Assembly (NCBI GenBank): GCA_001839685.1
Contig: MLAK01000768.1
Coordinates: 1,262-49,541, forward strand
Length of the DNA stretch: 48,280 bases
DNA from: Tritrichomonas foetus
Lineage: Eukaryota > Parabasalia > Tritrichomonadida > Tritrichomonadidae
Reading direction: 5' to 3'
The first letter of the stretch is position 1, and each line of letters starts with the position of its first letter. Made by a program: the position numbers and the translations under genes. The notes beneath the pieces were generated by a model. The model had not been told where the DNA came from and made no database searches. It saw only the letters and a list, made by a program, of their open reading frames with translations. Positions 1 through 8,996 of this stretch are shown in pieces.

Positions 1-80
1 TTTCTTCATTTAACTTCTTATTTCTTCATTTAGTTTCTTCTTTCATAATTTAGCTTCTTCTTTCTTCATTTAGAAACTTC
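1..80. repeat. 20-bp minisatellite at the window edge
   Basis: Four adjacent 20-bp units (1-20, 21-40, 41-60, 61-80) share the pattern TTTCTTCATTTAGNTTCTTC with a few substitutions, and a fifth unit decays after position 81. The array is probably cut by the window edge. No coding potential is seen. Confidence 0.75.
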
Positions 81-544
81 TTTCTTCTTTGATTAAATTA
101 TATATTTGTTAATCAAGTTATTTATTCATTTTTCTAAATACAAAATTTTTTTCTGATATCATCTACTACATCATTATTTAGGCTGCTTGATAATTCTATG
201 CGGTATTCATTTGTTTCAAAATTTATTTTTGTGTTTGTGCCGTTACATTCTTTGTTGGGACATCTTCTTCTTATATTTTTGCATCAGATTTGAAAAACTT
301 TCCCACTCTCAGTAAATTATTTTACCTCAAGTATTACAATACAAATTCTTATTGGTGCATTTGGAAACACATATATTTCATTCTATTCCTATAGGTGATG
401 AAAATTTTCCGAATTACATATTTCACATGTTTATTTTTTATTCCTATATATGAATTATATACTACAGATACTAATAAGAAAATATACAATTTTTTTTTCT
501 CTAGAATTTAATACACCAAAAGATATGAACAAATGGAAGCACCA

Positions 545-626
545 GCGCGATTTCCTCCCTCCCTCTAAGAAAAAGTACGATACAAGAAATACGAACATTT
601 TAATAAAGGGAGGGAGGAAATCGCGC
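545..626. repeat. perfect 20-bp inverted repeat with a 42-nt loop
   Basis: Arm 545-564 (GCGCGATTTCCTCCCTCCCT) is the exact reverse complement of 607-626, and pairing extends about 3 bp further with one mismatch. The arms are GC-rich in an AT-rich setting. A third, inverted version of the arm occurs about 0.9 kb away at 1530-1546. The arms could be transposon terminal repeats, but no target-site duplication was seen. Confidence 0.75.
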
Positions 627-1321
627 AGATGGTCCAATTTTTAAAACATTTTTATCTTGTTATGCTAGGATCATTTCGACAATTGAATAACATATTTAAA
701 TTAAATAGAGAATATACATGATAATATATTGAAAAAATGAAAAATTATTGTATACTAAAAAAGATCATTATTATTTCATCATTTTTCTTGGAATCAAGAA
801 TCACTCAATATAAATAGACAGGTTGTTTTAATAAAATTGAAAATGAATAAAAAAGGAAAAAAAGTCAAAATATAAAAAAAATGCAAAATCAAAATTATTT
901 GTAAGTCATGAGTTTTTTAGCTAAGAATCTTTAACAAGTCACGATTTTTTTTATTGTTTTTGTCGCTGAGCTCTTGGAAACACATTTCTCGTTAATGTGT
1001 AATATTTTGAAGGTTAAATTAGTCGCGGTATTTCTTCCTGTTAGAAAGATTGAAGCAATTTGCGAATACTAATTGCTCACAGGGAGCTTTCCGAGGAACG
1101 CATCATTAAGATGATTAAATGTACAGAAAGGAGACACCTTGTCAATATTTTCTGGTTTGACTGTCAATCACTATTGATTTTTTGGTTTAGCTTCAGTGAT
1201 TTTCCAAGGAGAAATGAGGAATTTCAATGTCATATTCCGTTTTACCGCGGATTCTGATCTGGCTTCGTCTAAATCTGCGAGCTCATGGCAAGCCTTTTGC
1301 TACTTCCCTATCTGCTGTTTT

Positions 1322-1458
1322 GGAGTTCCGCGTCCAAAATAACAAATTGAAGGTAAGATTGCTTGAGACTTGGTCACAAGGATTCACAAACACAACTAAG
1401 TCCAAAATCATAAGGAGCACTGTATATTTTTTGCGAGGTGTTTAGGAGTTCCGCGTCC
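1322..1458. repeat. 14-bp direct repeat pair GGAGTTCCGCGTCC
   Basis: GGAGTTCCGCGTCC occurs at 1322-1335 and again at 1445-1458, a 123-bp period, each copy followed by an A-rich stretch. The repeat is GC-rich compared with its surroundings. Function is unknown. Confidence 0.6.
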
Positions 1459-1529
1459 GAAACATCAAGCAAAAAATATGACCGTTTAAGAACCGTTTAT
1501 TTCTGCTCATATTTTCTCTCAATTTTCGA

Positions 1530-1546
1530 GGGAGGAAAACGCGCAG
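1530..1546. repeat. third arm of the 545-626 inverted repeat family
   Basis: GGGAGGAAAACGCGCAG matches the right arm of the 545-626 palindrome with one substitution. It is inverted relative to the left arm at 545, so the interval from about 541 to 1550 has the geometry of an element with roughly 20-bp terminal inverted repeats. Flanking direct repeats are not evident. Confidence 0.55.
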
Positions 1547-2577
1547 GTGAAAATTCTACGCCGAAAATTCACTAGATTTGATGTGCGAATCATTCAGGCA
1601 ATGTATCATCAATCCGAACAGAGAAAATTTACTCCTCAAAATTCTTTCCTCTGAGATGGTAACATCTTAATTGATTCGACATCAGAAAATTTTATCATGA
1701 TTGATTAAAACTCAGATATCATCTTATGATGATATGAAATGTAATTTTTAATTTTTTCTGCTTTTATATGGTCTGACACATAGAAATATTAACCAAATAA
1801 ATACAGAAAAAGTATGATCAACATTTAGACGAAATTTGGTCAACATCTTCTTCACGAAACAGAATAAATGAGAATAATCTACTTTTTACTCTAATCATCA
1901 AACAAATAACTAATAATTAGAAATTCAACCTATTTATTTTCTACATTGGTTTGCCTGTGTTAAAAAAATTGGTGCATTTCCTTTGTGAATGTGAACTAAA
2001 CAATCCTTTGATGAATTCACACATTTGATCTTTTTCTGTTTTTGCTAGAATTTTTTGTGGTGATGGTGAAGTGATCTTAAACTTTAATTTGCTTGCCCAG
2101 GCGAAGAATCGGGCTTTTTATATTTAATGAATGTGTTAAATGTATAGAAAAAATGATGACATCTGTATTCTGCATTTTCGAATGATTTCGGATTCTTATC
2201 AATATCTCTTTCTTTGTCCAAACCAGAATTTTTCAATTATTCCACATGATGATTAATTATTTTTCTGATCAGCTCTAAAATCCGCTTTAGCCATCAATAA
2301 AAATCACAAGACTGAACTAGTCTTGCTTTGTCTGAAATGAATCTTGAAAACATGAACTAATAGGAATTGATGAGAAAATATTTATTCAATTAGCTTATTT
2401 AATGAAATTTGATTCACCAAACAATTATTGATTAGCAATTATCAGAAAAGTTACTCATCATCTTTGTGATGAATTATATAATTAGGATTATTAACTAAAT
2501 CATAAAACAAACAATTTCATTTTTTACACTTCATCTTATGGTCTTTTTGACCCGAAAATAAAAAATCCATCAAACTC

Positions 2578-3038
2578 AGAGGTGCCAGGACCCCCCTCAA
2601 GAAGACAATTCTGATATGTTGTAGACTATGGAAGGAACTTACTTTTGAAGGATAGTTATCCCTCTGACTCGTACCTCACTTCGAGATAAATATCATTATT
2701 CAGAAAAAAAATGGAAAATTGCATTTTTCTCCACTTATAAAAATTATTTTATCATAAAAACAATTCTACACATTTGGTTATTGTGTGTTCATATATTAAT
2801 ATATAAATTAATAGTTTTAGTCAAATAGATATAGAGTTATTGACGAAATAGTTGTTTCTTAGGATGATTTTTTATCTTGCTATCTACATGAAATATATAG
2901 TTCTAAATAGTATTATCTAATAGTATATAATCTATGAACTCTATAGGTAAAACCAAATCGTTGTTATGTTGTATACATGAGGAAATATGAGCCCTCAAAA
3001 TTCATCAAAAAAATACGTTATTTAGTCCTGGCACCTCT
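2578..3038. mobile_element. non-autonomous DNA transposon (MITE), hAT-like by TSD length
   Basis: The 461-bp unit is bounded by perfect 14-bp terminal inverted repeats: AGAGGTGCCAGGAC at 2578-2591 and its reverse complement at 3025-3038. It is flanked directly by an 8-bp duplication, TCAAACTC, at 2570-2577 and 3039-3046. Inverted ends plus an exact target-site duplication are direct evidence of transposition. An 8-bp duplication is typical of hAT elements and also occurs with P and Merlin elements, so the superfamily is an inference. The interior is AT-rich with no useful ORF, so mobilisation would need a transposase encoded elsewhere. Both ends are perfect, which suggests a fairly recent insertion. 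Confidence 0.82.
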
Positions 3039-3046
3039 TCAAACTC

Positions 3047-3412
3047 GCAAACAGTGAAATGATGTGACAATCAAAGACAAAGTCAGAAAAAGCGTTTTCT
3101 CGCCCAAATGAAAATTGAAAAAGCAGGGTGAAAGATCAACAGCAGTATAGACTGTCTATATTATTTATGTACCCAATAATAAATGCCTCCTTTTATACAT
3201 CTGCATTACTACCAAGTTTGGTCAATTAATAAGGCGAATTCGAATTTCAAAGCCTCACTTAATTAATGCAATGATTTAAAGAAGAATTGCTTTATGTTCA
3301 TTATTATCAATTGTCTTTCCTTCAGAATCATTGGATTTCTTTCATCAAAAGTTCACAGAAAAAGTTTTTGAACTTTTTCAATAAAATTGAATACTAGCTA
3401 TCGACGATAATT
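3047..3412. other. upstream region of the glycosyltransferase-like gene
   Basis: AT-rich, non-coding. No Inr of the standard spacing is seen before the ATG at 3413; the nearest match is TCACA at 3353-3357, about 58 nt upstream, farther than for other genes in the window. Confidence 0.4.
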
Positions 3413-4699
3413 ATGCAAAAAGGGATCACACCCTTTTCCAAATGGTTGCTCCATATTATTCTTTCGATTTTTCTATTCGTTTCCACTGCCTACAAATTAT
3501 TCGATTTCTACGACAAATACAAAGCCTTTTTACCTTCGCTCAATTCGAAAATCAGCAAAATCAGAAATAGACCGCCAATCATTCCTATTTTCACGGAAAC
3601 AAACAAAAATAGTGTCAAATTTTTCCAAGAGAACATCGCAAATGAGTTTCCAGGCTTGCCTCCGGAACATTTCGTCGAAACAGATTATGATGGAAATATG
3701 AAAAGCGCAATTGTCGGGCTTATCTCCAAATACAGCGTTGATTACATAAAGCCATTCTTCCTGAGTCTCGCGTGCACTGGATATAATGGAGCGGTCATTA
3801 TTTTTTACCGCAACATCCCAAACGAAACAATGGAATTCCTTGTGAACGTTTCGTCCGTGTACGAAATGCAGCTTATTTCAGTGACATCAGGCAAACCATA
3901 CATCAGCACCAACCTTGAAATACACAGGTATAAGAATCGGCAATTAACTGTTGAGCACTTTCCAGTGAACTTATCTCTATGTGACTATTGCTATCATCAC
4001 TTTGTGAAAAATGACGAAAGAGTTGAAATCTGGTATTGTTTAAATGAAAACCACTTCTTCGATGAATATGAATTGCTTCTATTCACTGATGTTGGAGATG
4101 TTATTATCCAGAATGATATTCGAAACTATAATTATAGCAAAGGAATTTATATATCTGAAGAAGCACGCTATCCAATTGAAAAGGATCCTTACTGGATATA
4201 TGAATGGGCACCTTCAGCTCATTTAAATTACTCAAAATATCCAAAACTAACAATTATATGTGTAGGCACTATTATGCTTTATGGTAGAGAGTCTTTTTGC
4301 TTTTTGAAAGATTTACATGATCAAATTAAAGATCGTGAACACTTAATTGTAAATCATCCGAATTACCAAGGTGCAATTCAAATGTTTGTCCACAATAAAA
4401 CTAAAACTTATCCTCCAGGATTTTTACATTTCAATACAAATGATTATGGAATTACAGACACTGTTGGTCTTTATAGAGCGCATTTACAACTACTTCAAGA
4501 AAAGTTTAATATACATGGTAATTTATATACACTTCAATATCACGATCAGAACTATGTTTTATATAATCTTGATTTTGTGAAATTTGCTGTAATACACCAT
4601 ATAAGATACAGAGGTGAAACAATAGAAAAAACTCTTCCAGGACTGTATAATCTTTGTCTGCATTACTATCCAAAAATTCACCAAGAATTTATCCAATGA
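3413..4699 (+). CDS. type II membrane glycosyltransferase-like protein
   Basis: The 428-aa protein starts at an ATG. It has a short N-terminal cytosolic stretch and one hydrophobic anchor at about residues 10-30, followed by a lumenal domain, the usual architecture of Golgi glycosyltransferases. The best clue is FTDVGDVIIQND at about 224-235. It resembles the DxxD / 'DVRDVxFQxDPF' metal- and nucleotide-sugar-binding strand of GT-A-like families, with D226 and D229 as candidate ligands. Several Asn-X-Ser/Thr sites and Cys residues fit a lumenal location. Donor and acceptor cannot be deduced. The gene ends in TGA, is single-exon, and converges with the integrase gene downstream. Membrane topology is well supported; the enzyme class is moderately supported from one motif. 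Confidence 0.7.
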   Translation: MQKGITPFSKWLLHIILSIFLFVSTAYKLFDFYDKYKAFLPSLNSKISKIRNRPPIIPIFTETNKNSVKFFQENIANEFPGLPPEHFVETDYDGNMKSAIVGLISKYSVDYIKPFFLSLACTGYNGAVIIFYRNIPNETMEFLVNVSSVYEMQLISVTSGKPYISTNLEIHRYKNRQLTVEHFPVNLSLCDYCYHHFVKNDERVEIWYCLNENHFFDEYELLLFTDVGDVIIQNDIRNYNYSKGIYISEEARYPIEKDPYWIYEWAPSAHLNYSKYPKLTIICVGTIMLYGRESFCFLKDLHDQIKDREHLIVNHPNYQGAIQMFVHNKTKTYPPGFLHFNTNDYGITDTVGLYRAHLQLLQEKFNIHGNLYTLQYHDQNYVLYNLDFVKFAVIHHIRYRGETIEKTLPGLYNLCLHYYPKIHQEFIQ

Positions 4700-4993
4700 T
4701 TGTTGTTTACATAACAAAATGTTCTATTAATTATTCTGTTATTTTATATCAATAAAGCATTAGAGATATAGAAATAAATTTTCGTTTCATTTTTTTCTAT
4801 CCAAAAAAGACATTCAACAAGATACTTTTCTTGAAGTGGATCATTAATTATTATTTATATGAAATACTTTTTTCAATTATTACATCTAATTTTGAATGAA
4901 TGATTTTGATTAAAGCCATATTAAATCCCTCATCAGAAAAGACTTAATTATGAGAATAAAATAAAACTAATGTCAAAAGCATCACTTATATCA

Positions 4994-5977
4994 CTATTGA
5001 TGATAAATAATTAAATCTTCCATTCCATGAATCCAATGCTGTTCATTTTTCCATACATCACTTGGCGTTAATGGTTTCTTTTCTTGCACTTTGAGACCTC
5101 TATGTATCCAGCAATTGTTATATTTGTTTACAAATTCTGTGAGAGATATTGCGTTTACATCATCAAAAGTCAGCCATAATCGCTCAATTTTTCCATTTTG
5201 ATGAGGTGCAAAAGGGGATGTTTTCCACATTATAATTCCATTATTATCTAAAACATCTTTGTATTCTTTCCCATCAAATTCGCTTCCATTGTCATTCACA
5301 ATTCGTGCAGGCTTTGGATAGTCTTTCAAAACTTTTTCCAATTCTTTCGCAATTGTACTACATTTTTTATCATGAATAATAGATGCATGCAATAGATATC
5401 GTGATCGATCATCTAAAAAGGCAAGTAAGTATAATATTTCTTCTTCTTCTTCCTCATTGTCTTGATATATTGTCAAATGTTTTGGTATGATGTGTAAATC
5501 AGTATGCCATATTTGATTAACATATTTGGCATGATAGCGTAGAAAACATATTTTTTGTGTATCCACCTCTTGACTTGTTTTGTGCAAATTTTCAGAATCA
5601 TCACCATTTCTTTTGAGAAATAAATCTAATAATTTATATATATTATATGTTTGATGAGCTGTCATGACAGTTCCTTCATGCTTTAGATCATCAGTGCAAC
5701 GTATATATCCAACATGAAATTTATTAGTATAACTTATCACTGCATTTATCTGATAGTTAGTTGGCTTTTTTTTCTTTCTTCCTTTCATGAGTGTTGGAAA
5801 AGGAATGTGTGCCAATTCAAATTGCTTCATTAGAGTTTTTTTAGTCATATGTTCCCGGCGAAGTATTTTTTTGATGCTAACTCCATTCTCGATTTCTTTT
5901 TTGATTTTCAAGAGGTGACCATTGGAAACTGTTTGCGTAACAACAAAATATTTACATTTTCGTTGTATTCGTCTCAT
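4994..5977 (-). CDS. DDE integrase (rve core) of a transposable element
   Basis: The 327-aa protein has a retroviral-type integrase core. Residues about 25-60 form a helix-turn-helix-like segment and 66-71 are strongly basic. The catalytic triad reads D160 (WHTDLH), D229 (VNDNGSEF) and E265 (NGKIERL). Exactly 35 residues separate the second Asp from the Glu, the D,D35E spacing. A DDRSRY motif at 189-194 and SPFAPHQ at 254-260 are also typical of the fold. The enzyme would cut and join element DNA ends in the nucleus. The frame is intact without N bases, so it may be functional. No reverse transcriptase, polymerase B or terminal repeats were found nearby, so the element type (Ginger-like, solo integrase or Maverick fragment) is open. 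TCACTT lies 17 nt upstream of the ATG. Confidence 0.88.
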   Translation of the reverse strand: MRRIQRKCKYFVVTQTVSNGHLLKIKKEIENGVSIKKILRREHMTKKTLMKQFELAHIPFPTLMKGRKKKKPTNYQINAVISYTNKFHVGYIRCTDDLKHEGTVMTAHQTYNIYKLLDLFLKRNGDDSENLHKTSQEVDTQKICFLRYHAKYVNQIWHTDLHIIPKHLTIYQDNEEEEEEILYLLAFLDDRSRYLLHASIIHDKKCSTIAKELEKVLKDYPKPARIVNDNGSEFDGKEYKDVLDNNGIIMWKTSPFAPHQNGKIERLWLTFDDVNAISLTEFVNKYNNCWIHRGLKVQEKKPLTPSDVWKNEQHWIHGMEDLIIYHQ

Positions 5978-6339
5978 TTTTATATAATTAAAGTGATCTG
6001 ACTAACTAAAAGTCACATCAAATTAAATTCTAACAACAATGCTCATTGCAGCAATGAAAATATAACATCCAATCAAGAAAAAAATATCTTTCTTAGTCAG
6101 ATAAAATTCGAATGATATTACATAAAAAACACCTCTTATGAAAATGATTAATTAATGGTAACATAATTTTAGGAATTAAATTCTTTTAATTTTTTTATTT
6201 TTTTGTGTTCAAAAAAGGAATAATAACTTACAAATTATGATTAAAATAATCATAGAGAAAATAAATCTATTTTTATCAAAAACGTAATTTGGAATAATGA
6301 TTTGTGCAAATTAATCAAAATTATTCCAATTTTCCTTTA
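5978..6339. other. intergenic stretch between integrase and orphan gene
   Basis: Contains the integrase promoter at its left end. A 10-bp inverted repeat (TTGGAATAAT at 6289-6298, its complement at 6320-6329) lies just downstream of the orphan gene's stop and could fold in its 3' untranslated region. No further gene is seen. Confidence 0.5.
5991..5996 (-). promoter_or_regulatory. Inr-type initiator of the integrase gene
   Basis: On the minus strand TCACTT places the presumed +1 A at 5994, 17 nt upstream of the ATG at 5977. This matches the trichomonad initiator TCA(+1)Y(A/T) and the very short leader expected. Confidence 0.6.
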
Positions 6340-8064
6340 TCATGGTCTATTTGAAGACAAAATGATTACTTCAATATTATTCCAAGGATATTCGCGTGTT
6401 ACAATATGATTTTTAATTTCATCAGTTACATTTTTTTGTCCAACTATCAGAATTACGGAATGAAAAAAATATAAAAGTGGGGGTCTTTTAAAAATTGGAG
6501 AAATGATGTTTTGATGAGACACATCCAGAACATAATATTTCCCACATGATATTTCCTTAGCATATTTATTGGCATCTAATTCTTTTCCATCTGAAATAAC
6601 TTTTACTTCTTCATAATAATGAAAATTGGAGTGTTTTTTCATAAATTTTGAATAAGCTGAAATCATTGGATCTTTAATCAGTCTTAGAGGTATTGCAGGC
6701 AAATACANACCTTTTTTAACTTCTTCAATGATTTCATATCTTTGTAAATCATCAATATTAGTTATTTTTTCAATTATTGGTGCATCAAAAAATGTAAGTG
6801 AATAATTATAATTAATATAATCAATATCAACTTCAATTANTTNGGAATTTATATATTCTACGCATTTTTCGAATGATGAATAAACTTTTTCAACATTTAC
6901 AAAGTCATTTATACAATTTTGATTTAATTTTATTGACTCAGCTGTCATTCTTTGTGATACTTGATGAATGTCATGTGGTAGTTTAGTAAATAATACATAA
7001 TGCCAATGATCGATTTGTTGATGGCANTTCCCTCCAAAACATTTCAAAATATCTGGAAGAACAGTTTTTATCGCTTGAAAATTTAATCGTGTAAATGATG
7101 TAATAAAGAAAAGTTGAGTATATCCAATAGAATAAGAAAANCGTTCTAGATCATTCGAATCTATTGAACCATTTAATCTGGTTTCAGGTGGCCAAATATG
7201 ATCTGATGATTGACCATTTATCGCATCTGACAAAACAATCGTATTTTGAAATATGTCACCAAAAATGTNTAATTTTAATCCAATTCGAAAATGTTTTTGA
7301 AAAAAAATTTCATCAAGTATTTCTCTGTGAACAATGTCATGAGGATGACTCCTCATATAATAGGATGGAAAAGTCAAATTTAGTTTAAATTGTTTTTCAT
7401 ATTTCTGAAAATCAAGATAAGATAAATTTAAAGGTTTATGATATATTGTGAGTGCAATTGTTGGTAGTAGGAATGATAAATCTTTATTAACTATTTCATG
7501 TATTATCCATCTAAAACAATGTTTTTCTTTCTTACATATTTTGCATTGATACCAATATTTAATTATTTTATTAATTATTTTATTATCCTGTAGTTTGGCA
7601 AAATCTGGAATATTTAATTGGACATCTTTATCAACAATACTTTGAATGGAATGAAGTAATTTTTGAATCATCTTATTTGTCACAATATTATGAATATTGC
7701 TGAAATCAATTGAAATGAGATCATCCGGATAAAAAAAATTCAAAAATTTGATGATCATCATAGGAACAATATGATTCGTTTTACATAAGTTTGTTACGAT
7801 CCAATTATTGTCTTTGAGCACTTTGTAATAAAAATTGATATATATAAGCAAAACATGATTTATTGTTAGTGGATTTTCATTGACTAATGAGCCTTTTAAA
7901 ATCAAATAAACTCGAATAAAATCCCCACAGAGCTCATTTTGGTTGTTCATAAAATCTGGAGGGATATAGTTTTTATATATTTGTAAAGTAAGCTCATTAT
8001 AATGTTGAAAAGTACTTCTAATAATACTTTCCTCTTTGACAGTCAATTTATTGATTTTGCTCAT
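6340..8064 (-). CDS. orphan 574-aa protein of unknown function
   Basis: Not recognised. The protein is rich in Ile, Lys, Asn and aromatic residues, has no signal peptide or clear membrane helix, and carries a small Cys cluster, CKICKKEKHC, at about residues 174-183 that could bind zinc. A histidine-rich stretch, CHQQIDHWHY, lies near residues 347-356. It starts at an ATG with a TCATA initiator 19 nt upstream (8081-8085, minus strand) and diverges from the small acidic gene at 8211. Six or more N bases fall inside it, unlike the flanking genes, which suggests a multi-copy family blurred in assembly. Its place beside the integrase makes a mobile-element cargo or lineage-specific expanded family plausible; this is inference only. 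Confidence 0.65.
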   Translation of the reverse strand: MSKINKLTVKEESIIRSTFQHYNELTLQIYKNYIPPDFMNNQNELCGDFIRVYLILKGSLVNENPLTINHVLLIYINFYYKVLKDNNWIVTNLCKTNHIVPMMIIKFLNFFYPDDLISIDFSNIHNIVTNKMIQKLLHSIQSIVDKDVQLNIPDFAKLQDNKIINKIIKYWYQCKICKKEKHCFRWIIHEIVNKDLSFLLPTIALTIYHKPLNLSYLDFQKYEKQFKLNLTFPSYYMRSHPHDIVHREILDEIFFQKHFRIGLKLXIFGDIFQNTIVLSDAINGQSSDHIWPPETRLNGSIDSNDLEXFSYSIGYTQLFFITSFTRLNFQAIKTVLPDILKCFGGXCHQQIDHWHYVLFTKLPHDIHQVSQRMTAESIKLNQNCINDFVNVEKVYSSFEKCVEYINSXXIEVDIDYINYNYSLTFFDAPIIEKITNIDDLQRYEIIEEVKKGXYLPAIPLRLIKDPMISAYSKFMKKHSNFHYYEEVKVISDGKELDANKYAKEISCGKYYVLDVSHQNIISPIFKRPPLLYFFHSVILIVGQKNVTDEIKNHIVTREYPWNNIEVIILSSNRP

Positions 8065-8210
8065 ACTTTTTGGTTGATGATATGAAAAATTTTCTGTGTT
8101 AACCTTTGAAATTAGAAAATTTTGCTTTGAGGAGATATGCTTGAAAATGATAAAAGGAAATTTTAAATATTTTTTTTCAAACTTTGTATTATCACTTCAT
8201 TTTATTTCAT
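8065..8210. promoter_or_regulatory. divergent promoter region with two Inr elements
   Basis: The 146 bp between two divergent ATGs carry TCATA (minus strand, 8081-8085) 19 nt before the 574-aa gene and TCACTT (plus strand, 8192-8197) 17 nt before the acidic gene. The presumed start sites lie about 111 bp apart. Confidence 0.55.
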
Positions 8211-8585
8211 ATGAGCCACAATAATGAGAAAATATCTAGATTTCTCAATGATGAAACATTTTTAGAAGAAGATTCCGATACAATTACACAATCCAAACAT
8301 TGTATGATTGACAATGATCAAGAAATCGCAGAATTAACCAAAACTCACGAATCAAATGAATCAGAAGAAAGTCTTACGTGGTCATATTCGGATGCATGTG
8401 AATATCTTAGAAGTGGTAACAAAAGTAAACTAAAACAGCTCGAACATTACCTCTCAAAAATTCCAAAAGTTGATCTTGACTCCTCTGATAATGAAGGATT
8501 AACTAAAGACAGAGAAAGTGTTGATATTGAGGTTATAAAACGCTTATTTTGGAATGCCTTTCTCTTAGATCATGCAGATAAATGA
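8211..8585 (+). CDS. small acidic hypothetical protein (124 aa)
   Basis: Not recognised. The start was set at the ATG at 8211 (MSHNNEKISR) because TCACTTCATT lies 17 nt upstream; a TTG-initiated extension to 8184 would place the Inr inside the coding sequence. The protein is acidic and Ser/Glu/Asp-rich, with charged stretches (LEEDSDTI, NESEESL) and a more globular C-terminal half containing two predicted helices. No signal peptide or membrane segment is seen. It is transcribed divergently from the orphan 574-aa gene and may belong to the same insertion, but nothing in the sequence proves this. Confidence 0.55.
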   Translation: MSHNNEKISRFLNDETFLEEDSDTITQSKHCMIDNDQEIAELTKTHESNESEESLTWSYSDACEYLRSGNKSKLKQLEHYLSKIPKVDLDSSDNEGLTKDRESVDIEVIKRLFWNAFLLDHADK

Positions 8586-8996
8586 CTTTTCATAAAAAGA
8601 AGCATTACATAAACAACGTATAAAGATCGCCTTTTGACCCTAGATTGATCTCATTTTTTTATATGATGTGCAGGTAACTTTCACTAGAATAAATATGCTA
8701 TTTTTAAGGAATTTCTACCAAGCATTTTCGAAAAAAGCCCTTTTTTATTCGAAAAATTGAAATTGTAAAAAGTGTTTTTCAGAAAGCTCCACTAGAGTTT
8801 TTTAAAAAAATTAATTTATTTTTTATATTCATATTATAAAGCTAATAACATAGTAATATTATTTTAACAATAAAGCGAATTTTCAAAAATGATGTTTTTT
8901 TTTTAGAAGAATTGAATACGTATTCAAAAAGTTAGAATTCTAATATTGAATTTTACTTATTCCATTATTCAGTATTGTTTGTGATAATTAAAAGTA
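8586..8996. other. AT-rich intergenic stretch
   Basis: No gene seen. It contains the first copy of a 25-bp direct repeat (8613-8637) shortly after the stop codon of the acidic gene; the rest is A/T-rich without recognisable motifs. Confidence 0.5.
8613..8637. repeat. 25-bp direct repeat, copy 1
   Basis: The 25-bp sequence beginning ACAACGTATAAAGATCG is repeated exactly at 9464-9488 in the same orientation, 851 bp away. The two copies bracket the USP relic, and the second copy lies at its conserved 5' end. Confidence 0.75.

Larger units (their letters stand above)
81..2569. other. gene-poor intergenic stretch with dispersed short repeats
   Basis: No convincing gene. The short open frames at 450-644, 1060-1257 and 1227-1445 have no Inr, no recognisable domain and low-complexity composition. 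The stretch holds a 20-bp palindromic pair (545-626), a third related arm (1530-1546), a 14-bp direct repeat (1322-1335 and 1445-1458) and a perfect 8-bp hairpin with a TTAT loop (1716-1735). The part around 1230-1550 looks somewhat less AT-rich than its surroundings. Confidence 0.6.

Noticed and set aside
450..644. Overlapping short frames on both strands (450-644 and 455-637)
   Set aside because: They run through the 545-626 palindrome, which produces mirror frames; no initiator or motif supports a gene.
1060..1445. Two short plus-strand frames
   Set aside because: No Inr, no domain, and overlap with repeats; the 14-bp repeat makes similar peptide stretches by itself.
6289..6329. 10-bp inverted repeat as a transcription terminator
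   Set aside because: Nuclear genes of this kind do not use bacterial-type terminators and the stem is weak and AT-rich.
8184..8210. TTG-initiated N-terminal extension of the acidic 124-aa protein
   Set aside because: The Inr TCACTT at 8192-8197 lies inside the extension, so the ATG at 8211 is the better start.
4994..8585. Complete Maverick/Polinton element
   Set aside because: Only an integrase is recognisable; no DNA polymerase B, packaging ATPase, protease or capsid gene, and no long terminal inverted repeats were seen.
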